The notes under the pieces were generated by a model, which saw only the letters and a program-made list of their open reading frames with translations, searched no databases and was not told where the DNA came from. From NCBI GenBank assembly GCA_028023455.1, contig JAQFVV010012446.1:1862001-1926000 (forward strand): DNA of 64,000 bases. Direction: 5' to 3'. The position numbers were made by a program, and so were the translations under genes. Below are positions 31,691 to 43,051 of the stretch, piece after piece. This DNA is from Epiperipatus broadwayi (Eukaryota; Onychophora; Udeonychophora; Euonychophora; Peripatidae). Each line of letters opens with the position of its first letter. The first letter of the stretch is position 1.

Positions 31691-33959
31691 AAAATTATTT
31701 GGATGAATGAGAGAAAAAATTGATAAATGAAGCAAAGAAAAGAAAGGGATTGATAAAGAAATTAACAGTGTTTTCATATAATAAATATGATGTAACTAGA
31801 ATTATATGCATATGATAATGATGCATTATATATTAGTAAAGGGGTATTAAATTACTTAGAAAAAGTTCAAAGGGAAGTAGGAAGATGTATGGACAGGAAG
31901 GGAAGCAATTCAAGGAGAAATGGGATGGTCAAGTTTTGATGTGAGAGATGCAAAAAGTAAAATGAAAATGTTTGGTAGATTGCAGTTTATGGCTAATAAA
32001 AGAATAGCCAAAATAGTATTTAATTGGATTATGAGTAAAGGGCAGACAACAAGATGGATGAGAAAGGTAATGTAGTATGCAAAAGATTTGGATAAAGAAT
32101 TTATATTAGTATTGTACTGAGGTACATCGTGACCGAGTGTTTTAATATTTTTTAAGAGTAAAAATATTTAAGAAATTTCATTTTAAAATTCAAAGTAAAA
32201 TAAAAGTTTTAAAAGTTTGAAGAAAAAAAAAATTAAGAACAAAAGATTAAGGTAGGGGGGCTTATTGTTAAAGAAAGGAAATAAAAGATTTTAAAAGAAG
32301 GGTAAGATTTTTGAAAAAAAAAAGAAAAAGTGATTGATTTAATATTACTTTTAATTAATTTGTAATAAAACTAAAAAAAAGAAAGAGTTCGTTTTGTCTT
32401 ATAATAAAAGGATTGAATGTGTGCATTTATAAATAGATTTTGAATAAAGGAAAGGAATTTTAAAAGACAATGGAGAGCTAATGTAATAAAACAAAAGGAA
32501 ATCTAATTAAACAGCTAAGAAAAATTACAAAGAAACTAAATATTACTATTCACTTAAACCAACGACCAATGGAAAAGATCAGAGACTTTAAATAAAAGAA
32601 ACAGAAGTCCAATCGGAGCAAAATCGAATGTACGATGGATCCGCAAGATAAAAAGCACCGGGTATAAAAAGGAGAACTTTGTATTGTTATAAGAATATAA
32701 TGATCAGAAATAAATTGCATAATAAATTGATTGATTCCACAAAAATGCAAAAGCTACTATTTGAAGAAATAATGTGTTGCTGAACCCATCATATCATGTG
32801 GCCGGAAGCTTCTCTACGACACCACCAGCAGATAGTTTGAAGGACAAACCATGTTTGTGTGAAGTCTAAGGAATGATGGAGTGTCCATGCTGAGAGTCAC
32901 AAGAGTTCATATAATATCACAAATTAAGGAAAGATCTACGAGGAATTAGCGCTAACCTGTTGGAACCCACAAATTACAGAAGCTACATTTTATCATGCTC
33001 GCATCAAATCAAATTCCAAATCCTAGGTAGCATTTCATTTTCTTATTCTCTAATTCTTGATTTACAAGCCGTGGTAGATAAGTGAATAAAAAAAAACTCT
33101 TAACTTTTAACTTCTTACGAACTATTATCTTCAGAGTATAAATTATATTATCTCCATTTTCCAACTTTTATTCAGAGTTATTAATTGTGTGTGTGAATTT
33201 TAATTAAATATTTTGTATTTTTTATTTTATTTCAAATGTATTAAAATAGCTAAATGAAAAGAGTGTGTGTGGTTGTATTATGAGACAAAGTGATTATTTT
33301 AAGAAAAGAGAGCGGGGGCTTAAATTAGTATTGAAATATTTATTACTAGAATAATCGTATGTTTTTAATATGGTATAAAATGCTCATTTAAGAAAAAAGA
33401 GCAGATTTAAAATGTTATTAAAATATTTATGTTAATAGAAAGAACGTACACATTTATTATGAGATAATATGTTTAATTTATAGAAATAGAGTGAGGATTG
33501 AAATATTTAATCGTAATTAAGAAGTGATTTAAGTTGAAGCTAAAAGAATAGGGATTATCTTTTGAAATAAAAATTTTTGAATGATGCAAATGTTTTATTG
33601 TGTGAAAAGTAAATTTTTTTTTTTTTTTTAAGAAATAGAATTTAGAATGGGTGGAGATTTATAAGACAGCTACAATTCGATGAGCTAGCTGGGATTTCAG
33701 ATACTAGATTCATTGCTGGTCGAGTAGGCTTGTTAATTACTCCGTGATTAACTGGCGCCCAAAGGGATCTCCTTAAAATAAATAAAGGGCTTGGTTGGCC
33801 AGTGTTTTAATTTAGTAGCTGAGTGTTTATGTTATTGGTAGCTTGCTTCCAATGATATTGCTCACTCCACCTGAAGGACCAGAAACCTTCAGAGATAGGA
33901 GAGTTTGTTAAATGAGGGAAGTACAAACTATATTTATATTCTTTATTCTATAATAAAGA
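31691..33959. other. Probable decayed LINE body and unrelated insertions
   Basis: Up to about 32110 the plus strand keeps LINE-like composition, with broken frames such as LINEAKKRKGLIKKL. 32120-33650 is non-coding and purine-rich. 32760-32950 and 33650-33930 are less A/T-rich but match nothing I know. Confidence 0.4.
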
Positions 33960-34615
33960 TAGAAGGTGGGCAGTTCAATATATTTGTACAAAAGATGAGA
34001 TGATTGTGTTAGGAGGATTGTTGAGGGTTATAGAGGTAAGGAATGGAATAAAAGAATAGATTTATTAATAAAGAATAGGGAGTTAGAGAGCTGGAGAACT
34101 AGTATGGGGAGTAAAAAGAGTTTAAATATATATAGAAATAAACAGAATATTAGGTGCGATTTAATATATGGTAATAGTAAGGAAAGTAATTTATTGTTTA
34201 AGGCTCAAACAGGATCTTTAGCAACAAGAGAATATACATGTAAATGGAAAAATATGGGAGATTTAGTCTGTAAATTATGTAAGGAAGGACTAGAAAATAT
34301 TAGGCATCTGTTAATTGAATGTAAATGCTTGAAAACAGAAAGGGCACATATAATGAAGTTATGGAAGAATAAATATGAAAAAAAAGTGATTAAACAGAGA
34401 GTGGATTATTGGTTTTATGCTGGGTTTGGGAAAAGATAAGGGGGATTTAGATATAAAAGCCATAGAGTTGTCAAAGATTATGTTGTGGAAATGGGATGGA
34501 GCAGAATATGGGAAAACTTAAACTGAGGAATGTAAAATAAAATAGCTAATAGGTTTCTCTGGGATAATTGCTGAGAGATTCTTGACTTAGTTTAAGGGGA
34601 AGTTACAGTACATCA
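33960..34615 (+). pseudogene. LINE C-terminus with zinc knuckle and 3' end
   Basis: The open stretch 34104-34439 (111 codons) contains CKLCKEGLENIRHLLIEC, the CxxC...H...C knuckle found at the C-terminus of many LINE ORF2 proteins. A frameshift then leads to the VKDYVVEMGWSRIWEN-like end and a 3' UTR ending GTACATCACATCACA. 6194-6366 is another copy of this end. It probably belongs with the RT piece at 31.2-31.7 kb, but I cannot prove continuity. Confidence 0.75.
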
Positions 34616-34911
34616 CATCACAAATGGATAAATAGCTGTTAAGCAGTTCATATATACTTCAAACAGAAGTGATAAATTTAGCACCTAAGATACACTTGAA
34701 TCAAAATCTTTTTGTACATTTACCAAGAAATTTTGCAAAGAACCAAGATATACAACACAAAAATGGGCTTATTACTAAGTTCTAAAAGTACCTCTTTTTC
34801 TGGATCCAAAAATAAAGCCAACTAGAATGAATGAATAATTCTCAGATGTAATTGGAATTTCATTAATAAGTTTAAGACAAGAACAATAAAACCATATAGT
34901 TAATGACCAGT

Positions 34912-35215
34912 AAAACATCACATGACCAGTTTATATATTGCTGTTTAAGCAGCTTTTTTTATTTCATAATCTCTACGCCATGTATTGTAAAGTTTGGTGA
35001 GTAATAGATGCCAGATGATATAGCTTAAGCTTAATAAATTCTTGTTTGGCTGCCAGAATAAAGGAGCATTAGATCCTAAAAGCCCAGGTGCACTGTTCCA
35101 AAATCCAAAGTTCCTCACTGATGAAAACCATAAGTTTGAAATTAATCTGGAAATATTTGATAAGACAATGTAGAACAGGGGTTTCATCTATTACTTAATA
35201 AATCTTACAGGAAGT
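34912..35215 (+). repeat. Family A copy, diverged (A6)
   Basis: A minus-sense scrap (AAACATCACATGACCAG, 34914-34930) followed by a plus-sense unit: AGGAGCATTAGATCCTAAAAG, GTGCACTGTTCCAAAATCC, the hammerhead, then decayed outer sequence. Confidence 0.75.
35112..35153 (+). ncRNA. Hammerhead ribozyme-like motif, family A, with paired substitutions
   Basis: CTGATGA is at 35118-35124. Stem II is AAAC/GTTT (four pairs; AAGC/GCTT in the 9.7-kb copy). GAAAT is at 35138-35142, then TA and ATC (35145-35147). Compared with other copies, ACTAGT has become ATTAAT: both partners of a pair changed and the word stays self-complementary. Stem I is weaker (TCCTCA with TGGAAA). Confidence 0.68.
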
Positions 35216-35343
35216 GGCATAGAGAAAAATGTAGTTAAGACTGCTAACCTATATATATATATATGATGAAAGAAACGATGACTTACTATACCATTAGAAA
35301 GTTATCCTTTGCTTTGAATCTTTTCAGAAATCCAAATGTATCA

Positions 35344-35447
35344 AGCATTGGTGGTCAAGAGGTCAGCGATATCTGCTTTACAAGCGGTTGTTCCGCGTTA
35401 GCGGGTTCGCTTCCCGGCTGATGCTATGACACATGAGAAAAAAAAAT
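35344..35447 (+). mobile_element. SINE with class-II-tRNA-like head (copy 3)
   Basis: GCATTGGTGGTCAAGAGGTC, CTGCTTTACAAGC arm, GTTAGCGGGTTCGCTTCCC with the B box, ATGACACATGAG and an A-run. Candidate short target duplication CAAATGT on both sides. Confidence 0.85.
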
Positions 35448-36238
35448 TCAAATGTTAAATATACACAAACTGGTAGGATTAACACAACAGGAACCTTAAG
35501 CTTGTAAGATCACCGCAAACCGTTTACTGCTAATGATTATCTCTTGCTTAACGCTTGTTCATAGCACATATGCTAGAAGATTGGGGGGGGGGGGGTACAA
35601 CAAAATTGATGTTTCAGGAGAAAGCATATCACTTTTAATAACGTTGAACAATCCATATATATATATTATTAATAAATGTACAAAACTAATAATGAAAAAG
35701 GAAAAAAATATATATACAAAAGAGAGATAAACAAATGACTTTTTGCTTGGATTATTTCTTGTAAAAATAAGCCTTCAAAACATAGAGCGGAGAAAAAATA
35801 ACAGACTTCTCTTTTAATAGTATTAGTAATTCTTTTGTGAAAAAATTAATTAAACATTTCCATGTTTAATCATCGGCATTCTGAGAAACCTTACTAAAGA
35901 AGGCCCTAAAGCTATTTCTGAATTCATTGTAGAAAGAATGAATGCGGTATTTATCTTTGGTTAGTTCATTAATAAATGTTAGAAACCTGTAAAATTATAT
36001 ATATAAAAAAGTCAACACTTTATCAAAATGGAAGGAAAAAAGCATAATTAAATTTTAATTTGATTTAATAAGAATCAAAATTAAAAATAGGAAGCGTCTG
36101 TCAGAAACTTAACAAACCTGTTTTTCAAGTGAAAAGCCAAAAGAGATTAGAATATTAAAGCTTGCTACCACTTAAATAAATATGAACTTTACATTACAGT
36201 AAGTTATAATTAAAGGAGATTTAAACACAGACTTTCAA
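35448..36238. other. No recognised gene; poly-G tract
   Basis: Contains a 13-base G run at 35583-35595 within an otherwise A/T-rich stretch. The 65-codon frame across it is not credible as a gene. Confidence 0.5.
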
Positions 36239-36350
36239 TCTTCCTTCAGCTATCATAACCGATACACATGATCAAATACACGTAAAAAAGATAAATGTGA
36301 TCATGTGTATCGGTTATATACGATGGAGTGGATAGCTGAATGAAGCTTTA
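36239..36350. repeat. Short palindrome related to family B
   Basis: TTCAGCTATC..AACCGATACACATGATCA and TGATCATGTGTATCGGTTATA..GATAGCTGAA are inverted around a 30-bp centre. The same words flank the family B motif at 37025-37075. Confidence 0.75.
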
Positions 36351-36379
36351 AAAAAATCTATGTTCAAATACCCTTTAAT

Positions 36380-36625
36380 TATTAGTCAAAATAAGAGTCA
36401 TAGATCACATGACCCTACCTCTTAAGCGTGTAAGTTATAAACAATGAGGATTGCCAATTCCTCTACAAGCTTTATGATAAATGCTTAGCCAGAGCCAGCA
36501 CTCAAAATATCTCTGTGGTCAGGGGTTGGGGGGGGGGGGATCCTGACAGAGATATTTTAAGTGCTGGCTCTGGCTAAGCATTTATCGTAAAGCTTGTAGG
36601 GGAATTGGCAATCCTCATTGTTTAC
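36380..36625. repeat. Family C palindrome without hammerhead
   Basis: ATAAACAATGAGGATTGCC...ATATCTCTG and CAGAGATATTTTAAG...GGCAATCCTCATTGTTTA are inverted. The centre is a G-rich run (36529-36539) instead of the ribozyme seen at 21967-22007. Confidence 0.82.
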
Positions 36626-36899
36626 CCTTTAATTATATCTTGAAATACGGTATTTACAATATACTAGTATTGATTTATTACAGATTCAACCTAAATTCTG
36701 GCCATCCCTCTGTGTATTTAAATGGACATATTAATGTCATATATATATATATGAAGGGTCAGAGTGAATTGGGGTCAACATGGGCATGGCACCAACAAGG
36801 GTTTGAGAATTCCATTATCAAATTTTCAATGGTATGGATGGCTGAAGAGTTGGAGGGTGGAGAAGACTGAAGTCTGTCCATTAAAGTTTGAAGATTTGC

Positions 36900-37080
36900 T
36901 ATCTTAATATAAACTAAATACTGATTATATTTAAGTATGGAAGATGTTGATCTGGACCAATTGATAAATGCTGATTCAGAATGAAATACATATATTGGAG
37001 ACCAATTATCTTATTCATATGTTTATGGTCATGTGTATTGGTTATATAAGATGGAGAGGATAGCTGAAGAGGCTTAAAAG
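36900..37080 (+). repeat. Family B fragment
   Basis: TTAATATAAACTAAATACTxATT, the hammerhead remnant, GGTCATGTGTATTGGTTATATAAGATGGAGAGGATAGC-type outer sequence (written in parts here: GTTATATAAGATGGAGAG, GGATAGCTGAA). Same subfamily as 46590-46700. Confidence 0.7.
36957..36998 (+). ncRNA. Decayed hammerhead motif, family B
   Basis: CCAA, TTGATAA, ATGCTGATTCAGAAT, GAAAT, ACAT, ATA, TTGG. Stem I and the 3' core are kept; C3 and G8 are changed. Confidence 0.55.
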
Positions 37081-37149
37081 TCTGTGTTCAATTTATCTTT
37101 GATTACATCTTAAAATTCAGTATTTACAGTAAACTAGTATTGATTTAAT

Positions 37150-37722
37150 AAGGTTGAAACCTTTAACAGATGTGCTTTAAAAATGCTTAAATGACAGCCA
37201 ATCAGATAGTAATAATGACTGCACAAGAAACTCAATTAAAACACAAGCCAAAGACTTTACAAGAAAAAGAAGGAACCCCACCTTCTCTACTTAAATTTAT
37301 ATTTAAATAAGCCAGACTCAAGCATTTTGAACTAAGAGTGTGAACCTTTAAACATCTTCACATTTAATTCATTAAATATTATATATAAATAAACAATGTG
37401 AAATCTTTTGATTTACTACACAATAAATCTTCAAATCTAATGAAATGATCATAACAAATGTAAATATATTAATTTATTAAGCACAAGCAGGTGAAATAAT
37501 AATACCATGAAAGGCTGAAACCTTTGACAGATGTGCCTTAAAAATACTTAAATGATGGCTTGTGTTTTAATTGAGAGTTCCTTGTGCAGTCATTATTACT
37601 ATCTGATTGGCTGTCATTTAAGCATTTTTAAAGCACATCTGTCAAAGGTTTCGGCCTTTCACGTTATTATTATTCCATCTGCTTGCACTTAATAAATTAA
37701 TATATTTACATTTATTAGTATT
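37150..37722. repeat. Family D tandem partial dimer plus inverted end, 361-bp period
   Basis: GAAACCTTT(A/G)ACAGATGTGC occurs at 37156 and 37517 (361 bp), then inverted at about 37638-37655. The arms around the inversion extend through TTATTAAGCACAAGCAG / CTGCTTGCACTTAATAA. AAAGG-CTGAAA-CCTTT forms a small hairpin in the unit. No coding sequence. Confidence 0.85.
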
Positions 37723-37734
37723 GATTTAATAAGT

Positions 37735-38030
37735 TATAAATAAACTTGCTGTGAATGTAAAGCCCAATGGAATGTGAAGTTGTAGGATCGATTCTGGTGC
37801 TGGCCCTTTTGGCCTTCTACCACTTAAATAAATGTTAACCTTATACAAAGAACGTTACAGTAACTTATAAATAAGCTTACAGGTGTATGTAAAGCAAAAT
37901 GAATAAATGAGTTTACTGTGAATGTTAAGCAAATAACATTACAGTAATTTGTAAATAAGCTTACTATGAATGTAAAGTCCAATGGAATGTGGAGTTGTAT
38001 GATCAACGCCAGTACTGTCACTTCTGGCAT
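37735..38030 (+). repeat. Irregular direct repeat
   Basis: TAAATAA(A/G)CTTxCTGTGAATGTAAAG and CCAATGGAATGTG(A/G)AGTTGTA(G/T)GATC occur near 37737-37790 and again near 37948-38005, with partial copies between. A related scrap lies at 38220-38290. Unknown class. Confidence 0.65.
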
Positions 38031-38999
38031 TCAAACATCTGACAAACTCTCAAGCAATAAAGACAGCCACATATGTTTTTAAGTGAATGTAAACCCCAAA
38101 GTAATTGTAAAATATTCATATGGTTATAGATCACCATTATTAAAGATAGATTAATGCATAAAATGCATAATACATCATTAGGAGTCACCAACTACTGTAA
38201 CTAACGATATTCCATATACCCTACAAGACTTGAGCGTAAAGTCCAAGAATCACGATTCAGTTCTGTCACTTCTGTACATGGACTTGGTATGAATTTCCAA
38301 GCAAGAAACCATTTGATTATTATTATTACAGAACATAACAAAGGAAAAGTATATGTATAATGGATAAAAGCTACATCATCCATGTAGCCATGTTATTGCC
38401 AACCATTAACACATCACAGATGAATCTTAGACAAAATCAAGTTTGATCACATGGGATATCATTATTGTCATGCATATAGTTATAGATTTCAGTAAAAAAT
38501 AATCATCCTAAAAACATCAGGAAGCTTTAGTTTGTCATGGTTCACAAGATGACTTATGGCAACAATGACCATAAGTCATGACATTACTACTATTTGCATA
38601 AACTCTATTATTTATCCATAACAACTGGCATCATTCTGCAATCACTGTTGTCAAAACATTAAATTATTATTGCATCCTCATGCACAAGTGATTTAATGCA
38701 TGGCCATACTGATAAGATAAATGTGCACCTATCATTGTGACTCTGAAACTGCTTTAAATGTTGAAGGATCTAGGCATTGATGTACTATTCCATTTTTCAG
38801 AAAAATTTTATAAATTAAATATTCAAACCTTATTTGCTCTAACATTTCTTGAGCTGATTGCAACTCTCAAAATGATTGGTTGAAGATGTAGCTTACTGCC
38901 TGACATCTGCTGATTTGTATGTAGCTAAACCACTTCTTTGAGAATGTAATAATTACTATGGTAAGCAATGTGCATACATATATAAACTAATAATGTTCA
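38031..38999. other. No recognised feature
   Basis: Mixed A/T-rich sequence with no long frames and no repeat partner beyond the scrap near 38220. Confidence 0.45.
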
Positions 39000-39305
39000 A
39001 GGCTATATAAGTTTATAAATGTAAATTCATTGAAAGCAGTCAAAACTTAGACAATATCAATATCAATCAACAATCTCAATCTGTTACCAAGGCAACCATT
39101 TTTTAACAATAAGGATGGAAATCCATCTTTTTTGATAGTCCAATATGTTTATATGGACACTAAAGATTGCAACTTGTCCACAGACAGCCAAATTTGCAAT
39201 CTTATATTAGACCTTAAATAAAGGTGGAATCCCATCTTTATTGTTAAAAAGGGGTTGTCATGACAACAGATTGAGATTGTTATTGTGTGTTAACTGCTTT
39301 CAATG
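39000..39305. repeat. Palindrome, family G
   Basis: CATTGAAAGCAGT..AACAATCTCAATCTGTTACCAAGG is inverted relative to CATGACAACAGATTGAGATTGTT..AACTGCTTTCAATG. The inner arms AAGGATGGAAATCCATC and GGTGGAATCCCATCTTTATTG pair loosely. Confidence 0.75.
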
Positions 39306-40204
39306 AATATATATATGAATACATAAAGAAAATATGTGGATGTTATAAACTAAATAGCGATATATTTGTTACTGCTGATGTCAGGTGTAAAATATAGATG
39401 GAGAAGAGGATATAAAAAAATCAAATTCAATTCTGATGCATGATATATTTATCATGTGATCAGCTTCTTGCAGGTCGATATTTAAGTAAAAAACTGACCA
39501 GACTAGGATATCTATCCCTCCTCTACTCTTTTTTAATGGTAAATTGATTTAGAAAAATTCTTTTAATAATTATACAGTGTATCCTAGTGAAAAGTTGAAT
39601 GGTTCTCTTTCCAAACTGTCAGCAGTGCTATCTGTGGATCAACATATGTGTTTCATGGTGACAATTTAGCTATTCCCTGCAAGTAATATCAACTTTTGCT
39701 TTAAATTGAGAAAAACTGCTACCAAAATGTTTGAAATGATTCAAATTATATATGGCAGTGAAGCCGTGAGCTATAAGGATATAGATTCAAGTGGTTTGCA
39801 AAATTTAATGATGGTAGGGAGAACATCGAAGATGACTTCATGAAGATAAGACACACCCGCCACATTTTATGTCACAATATATGATCCAGATACATTAACA
39901 CCATAGAGTTTTTGCAGTGAACAGACAAACTATGTTGCTATATAATACATGTATTAATTTAGACAGTCAACTTGTGGAGACATCTAGAATGTATATGTGT
40001 ATTTGATTATTTAAATCTTCAAAAAAATATGCAATAATTAAGGCAGAAAAATAAGATGGAAATGTATGTGTCATCGTACTATTATCCAGTGAAAGTTTTC
40101 TTCGACAACTTATGATTTGCCACTATCTGACATCAAATAAATTAATCTGCTGAAGCAGAACTTCTGTGAGAATGCACCAATACATCTATTATAATAATTA
40201 TATT
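39306..40204. other. No recognised feature
   Basis: I found no transposon proteins, repeats with partners or convincing coding sequence. Confidence 0.45.
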
Positions 40205-40650
40205 TTTTTTGCAAACCAGTGGTGATCAGGTGATGTTTTAATAGTTTAAAGCCAATCCTTCCTAAAGGATTATGGTGATTATAGTTATTAAAAAAAAACA
40301 AAGGCACCTAAATATATAGATACTGAAATGGATTCAGATCTGTATGACTCTATAAGAAAATTATCTTTGATTGAAAACCTTATTGTGTTTTGATTTTGGA
40401 CTCAGTGTTTCATAGTTAACTAAATAGGTAAGAGGTGGCATCTGGAGGGTTGCAATGGATCCAAAATCTAGAAGCAGTGCTCCAAGATCTAAGAGCTCAA
40501 AGCAATAAGCTAAAAACTAGGTGGAGATATTGGAGTAGCCACTAGACAGAGATTTTATGCACAAACTCTCTAGCATCCATTGATTGCTATGGTTTGCTTT
40601 GGGTGGTATTACTATATGGAGAATTTGCTACTGTTTTAAGTCAGTGTTAC
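40205..40650 (+). repeat. Family A unit, single plus-sense copy (A7)
   Basis: It begins near GGTGATCAGGTGATGTTTTA and passes through TTCCTAAAGGATTATGGTGATTA-like words, GATTCAGATCTGTATGACT and GGAGGGTTGCA. It ends CATATGGAGAATTTGC-like near 40630. The hammerhead region (about 40490-40535) is decayed: CTAAAAACTAGG with no recognisable CTGATGA. Confidence 0.7.
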
Positions 40651-40731
40651 CAAGGAAATCCAAACATTCTAACAGTGTCATATATTAAACTGATTTATTG
40701 GCTAAATATAGATCTATGATTTTACCTAAGA

Positions 40732-40882
40732 AATTTTTTTCAATTGTGGTTCATTATTGCGTTATAATCATATTTAATTGCTTTCTTTTAATTAATGTTT
40801 AATTCATATTTTTTTCCACTGTGGTTCATTATTGCGTTATAATCATATTTAATTGCTTTCTTTTAATTAATGTTTAATTCAT
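40732..40882 (+). repeat. 75-bp exact tandem duplication
   Basis: TGTGGTTCATTATTGCGTTA starts at 40745 and 40820. The two copies are near-identical through TTAATGTTTAATTCAT, so the duplication is recent. Confidence 0.9.
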
Positions 40883-41424
40883 TATGCAAATGTACACAGT
40901 CTCATCGCCATTAAAAAAAATGTCTCAGATCATTATACCTATACGAATATCAACACATGCATACATGTGAATCTAGATATTTAAAAATTTTCAAGTAGTA
41001 CAAATATCTTTCACCAGGGTAGTTGAAATCCGTTTTCTTAGGTGAAAATTTATGATTAAACCAATAAAACAACTCTGTATTCCAACTTCACATACAGTAA
41101 TGGTAAATATTCAACATTTTATTCATTTTTTTCACAGTTTATGCTAACATCAATACGATAATTTTAGTAAAGAATCCATTAAATAATCTTTCAAAGATCA
41201 TTATATTTTAGATATAATAATAAAATCAATATCTGAGATATCTTAAATATATATAGAAATTGTTTTCTCGGTCTTTTGCATTCATACAATTCTTTATAAT
41301 GCTATTTATATACTCAAGTAATATAAAAATCTATAAACATAAAAATCAGAATGTGTGAAGAAACAAATACCTTCAAATCATAAACAACAGTGTGTATATA
41401 ATAATAATAATAAAAAAACACTCC

Positions 41425-41880
41425 TAAACAAGTCCAAAAAAAAAAAAAAAGAAAGAAAAATAGAATAACAGATAGAGAAAAAAACACTCATAAACAAGTC
41501 CAAACAAAAAAAAAGGATAGAATAACAGATAAATAAAAACCACTCATACACAAGTCCAAGAAAAAATAACAGATAGAAAAAAAAATCCACTCATAAACAA
41601 GTATGGTCAATCTAACTTCAAGAAAAAAAAGAAAGAATAACAGATAGTGAAAAAACCACTCATAAACAAGTGCAAGAAAGAAAGAATAACAGATAGAGAA
41701 AAAACCACTCATAAACAAGTGCAAGAAAGAAAGAATAACAGATAGAGAAAAAACTACTCATAAACAAGTCCAAGAAACAAAAGAAAGAATAACAGATAGA
41801 GAAACCCACTCATAAAAAAGTATGGTTACTCTAACTCCAAGAAAAAAAAAGGAAAGAAAGAATAACAGATAGAGAGAAAA
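41425..41880. repeat. Minisatellite, units of about 45-70 bp
   Basis: Eight or so units built from AATAACAGATAGAGAAAAA, CCACTCATAAACAAGT and a variable A/G-rich spacer. Two units carry an extra TATGGTxAxTCTAACTxCAAG block. The minus-strand frames across it are repeat artefacts. Confidence 0.9.
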
Positions 41881-42084
41881 GCTGCTCTAGAAATGAGTTT
41901 TGCAATCGCTATATATGCCAATCTGTGAAACCATAAATATGTCTACATATAGATCATGATGATCCATTTTTCTGCTTAACATTTCACTTGTATCTATAAT
42001 ACATTCCTGAAGAGAATCTCATACCTCAATAGCACGACAATTCCAAAAGAGCAATTTTGGAGTTTCATAACTTGGAAATTTAGC

Positions 42085-42239
42085 ATGAATGGTCATCATC
42101 ACCATCCATTATCAATCCACTGCAGGATGAAGATCTCTCAAAGTTCAATCCATCTTCTCTTCTCCACATTACCTCTGCACATTTTCTTATTTCATTCATC
42201 CATCTTACATGTTGTCTCTTTCTGGGTCTTTTATAATCT
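42085..42239 (-). mobile_element. RTE-type LINE 3' end
   Basis: The minus strand shows RPRKRQHVRWMNEIRKCAE, then after a frameshift FILQWIDNGW and a stop (42099-42101) followed by a GAT-type tail. It compares with 16569-16705. Truncated at a perfect hairpin. Confidence 0.85.
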
Positions 42240-42300
42240 CTTGGAATCCAGTTTAAGATTTCAATTGTCCATCAATTGAAATCTTAAACTGGATTCCAAG
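42240..42300. repeat. Perfect 28-bp inverted repeat at LINE truncation point
   Basis: CTTGGAATCCAGTTTAAGAT... (42240-42267) and its exact complement (42273-42300) flank TCCAT. The left arm is LINE coding sequence, so the right arm is probably a snap-back copy. Confidence 0.9.
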
Positions 42301-42880
42301 AATGACTGGTAGATGCATATAAAGAATGAATATAAATTTAATTGTGCGAATATTGGTGAAATAAAACCTATTTTTTATGTCCGCCATCATTATCAATTTT
42401 CATCGCAAGAATGAAAACAATAAGTTTTATTTATTTATTTTTTTGAGAAAGAATTTGATCGAATGAATAAATCCACATACTATCATAAAACTTAAATATA
42501 ATACATATATATGTAAATGTGCTCTATCACGTACACAATTCGAATTGAATGAACAAATTCACATATGTACTCAACAGATTTAGAATTCAATACATATGTA
42601 TGCAATGTGTTCTCTTTCTCATATAATTTTTCATTTAGTGAATTTTTTTTTTTTTTTTTGATAACTTAATGCATACAATTTGTAAATTAAATTGGATGCA
42701 CTGATGATATACAAAATATTTATCAATCGGTGCACTAAATTTACTTCCTCTTCCCTGGTGTAACAAGTGATAAAAATAAGTCCAGAAGTCATTCTGGTCT
42801 TTACAATTTTTATTACTGAAAATTTTGAATACAATAAATATCCAATTATTTTATTTGTACTTGAATTAATTACAAAAAAT
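42301..42880. other. No recognised feature
   Basis: A/T-rich with a 15-base T run near 42645. Nothing coding. Confidence 0.45.
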
Positions 42881-42928
42881 AAATCAAGTCAGATGTCACA
42901 TGACCTAATTTAATAAGCTTGTGTTTAC

Positions 42929-43051
42929 AAATGTTATATATAGAGCTCGCAAAACAAACTCTTAACAAGCTTTGGAGAAACCGGTCTGAGGTTGCGGGTA
43001 TTCTACAAAGTCTGTTAAGAGTTTGTTTTGCGAGCTCTATATATAACATTT
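42929..43051. repeat. Perfect 38-bp-arm palindrome with hammerhead-like centre
   Basis: 42929-42966 and 43014-43051 are exact inverted copies (GTTAAGAGTTTGTTTTGCGA and onward). The 47-bp centre contains GGAGAAACCGGTCTGAGG: a GAAAC, the self-complementary ACCGGT and a GTC. The 5' half of a hammerhead is not present. The upstream flank AGTCxxAxxTCACATGAC..TAGCTTGT matches family C flanks near 21370. Confidence 0.8.

Noticed and set aside
33753-33766. LTR-retrotransposon primer-binding site (TGGCGCCCAAAGGG)
   Set aside because: The word looks like a tRNA-primed PBS, but no LTR ending in CA precedes it, no second LTR is visible and no gag/pol follows. Only LINE sequence is nearby.
33870-33895. 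Hammerhead-like CTGAAGG..GAAACCTTCAG
   Set aside because: It is a plain 7-bp hairpin (CTGAAGG/CCTTCAG); A9 is wrong and there is no stem II.
41378-41724. Overlapping hydrophobic minus-strand frames
   Set aside because: They translate the minisatellite; repetition and hydrophobicity come from the A/T-rich units.
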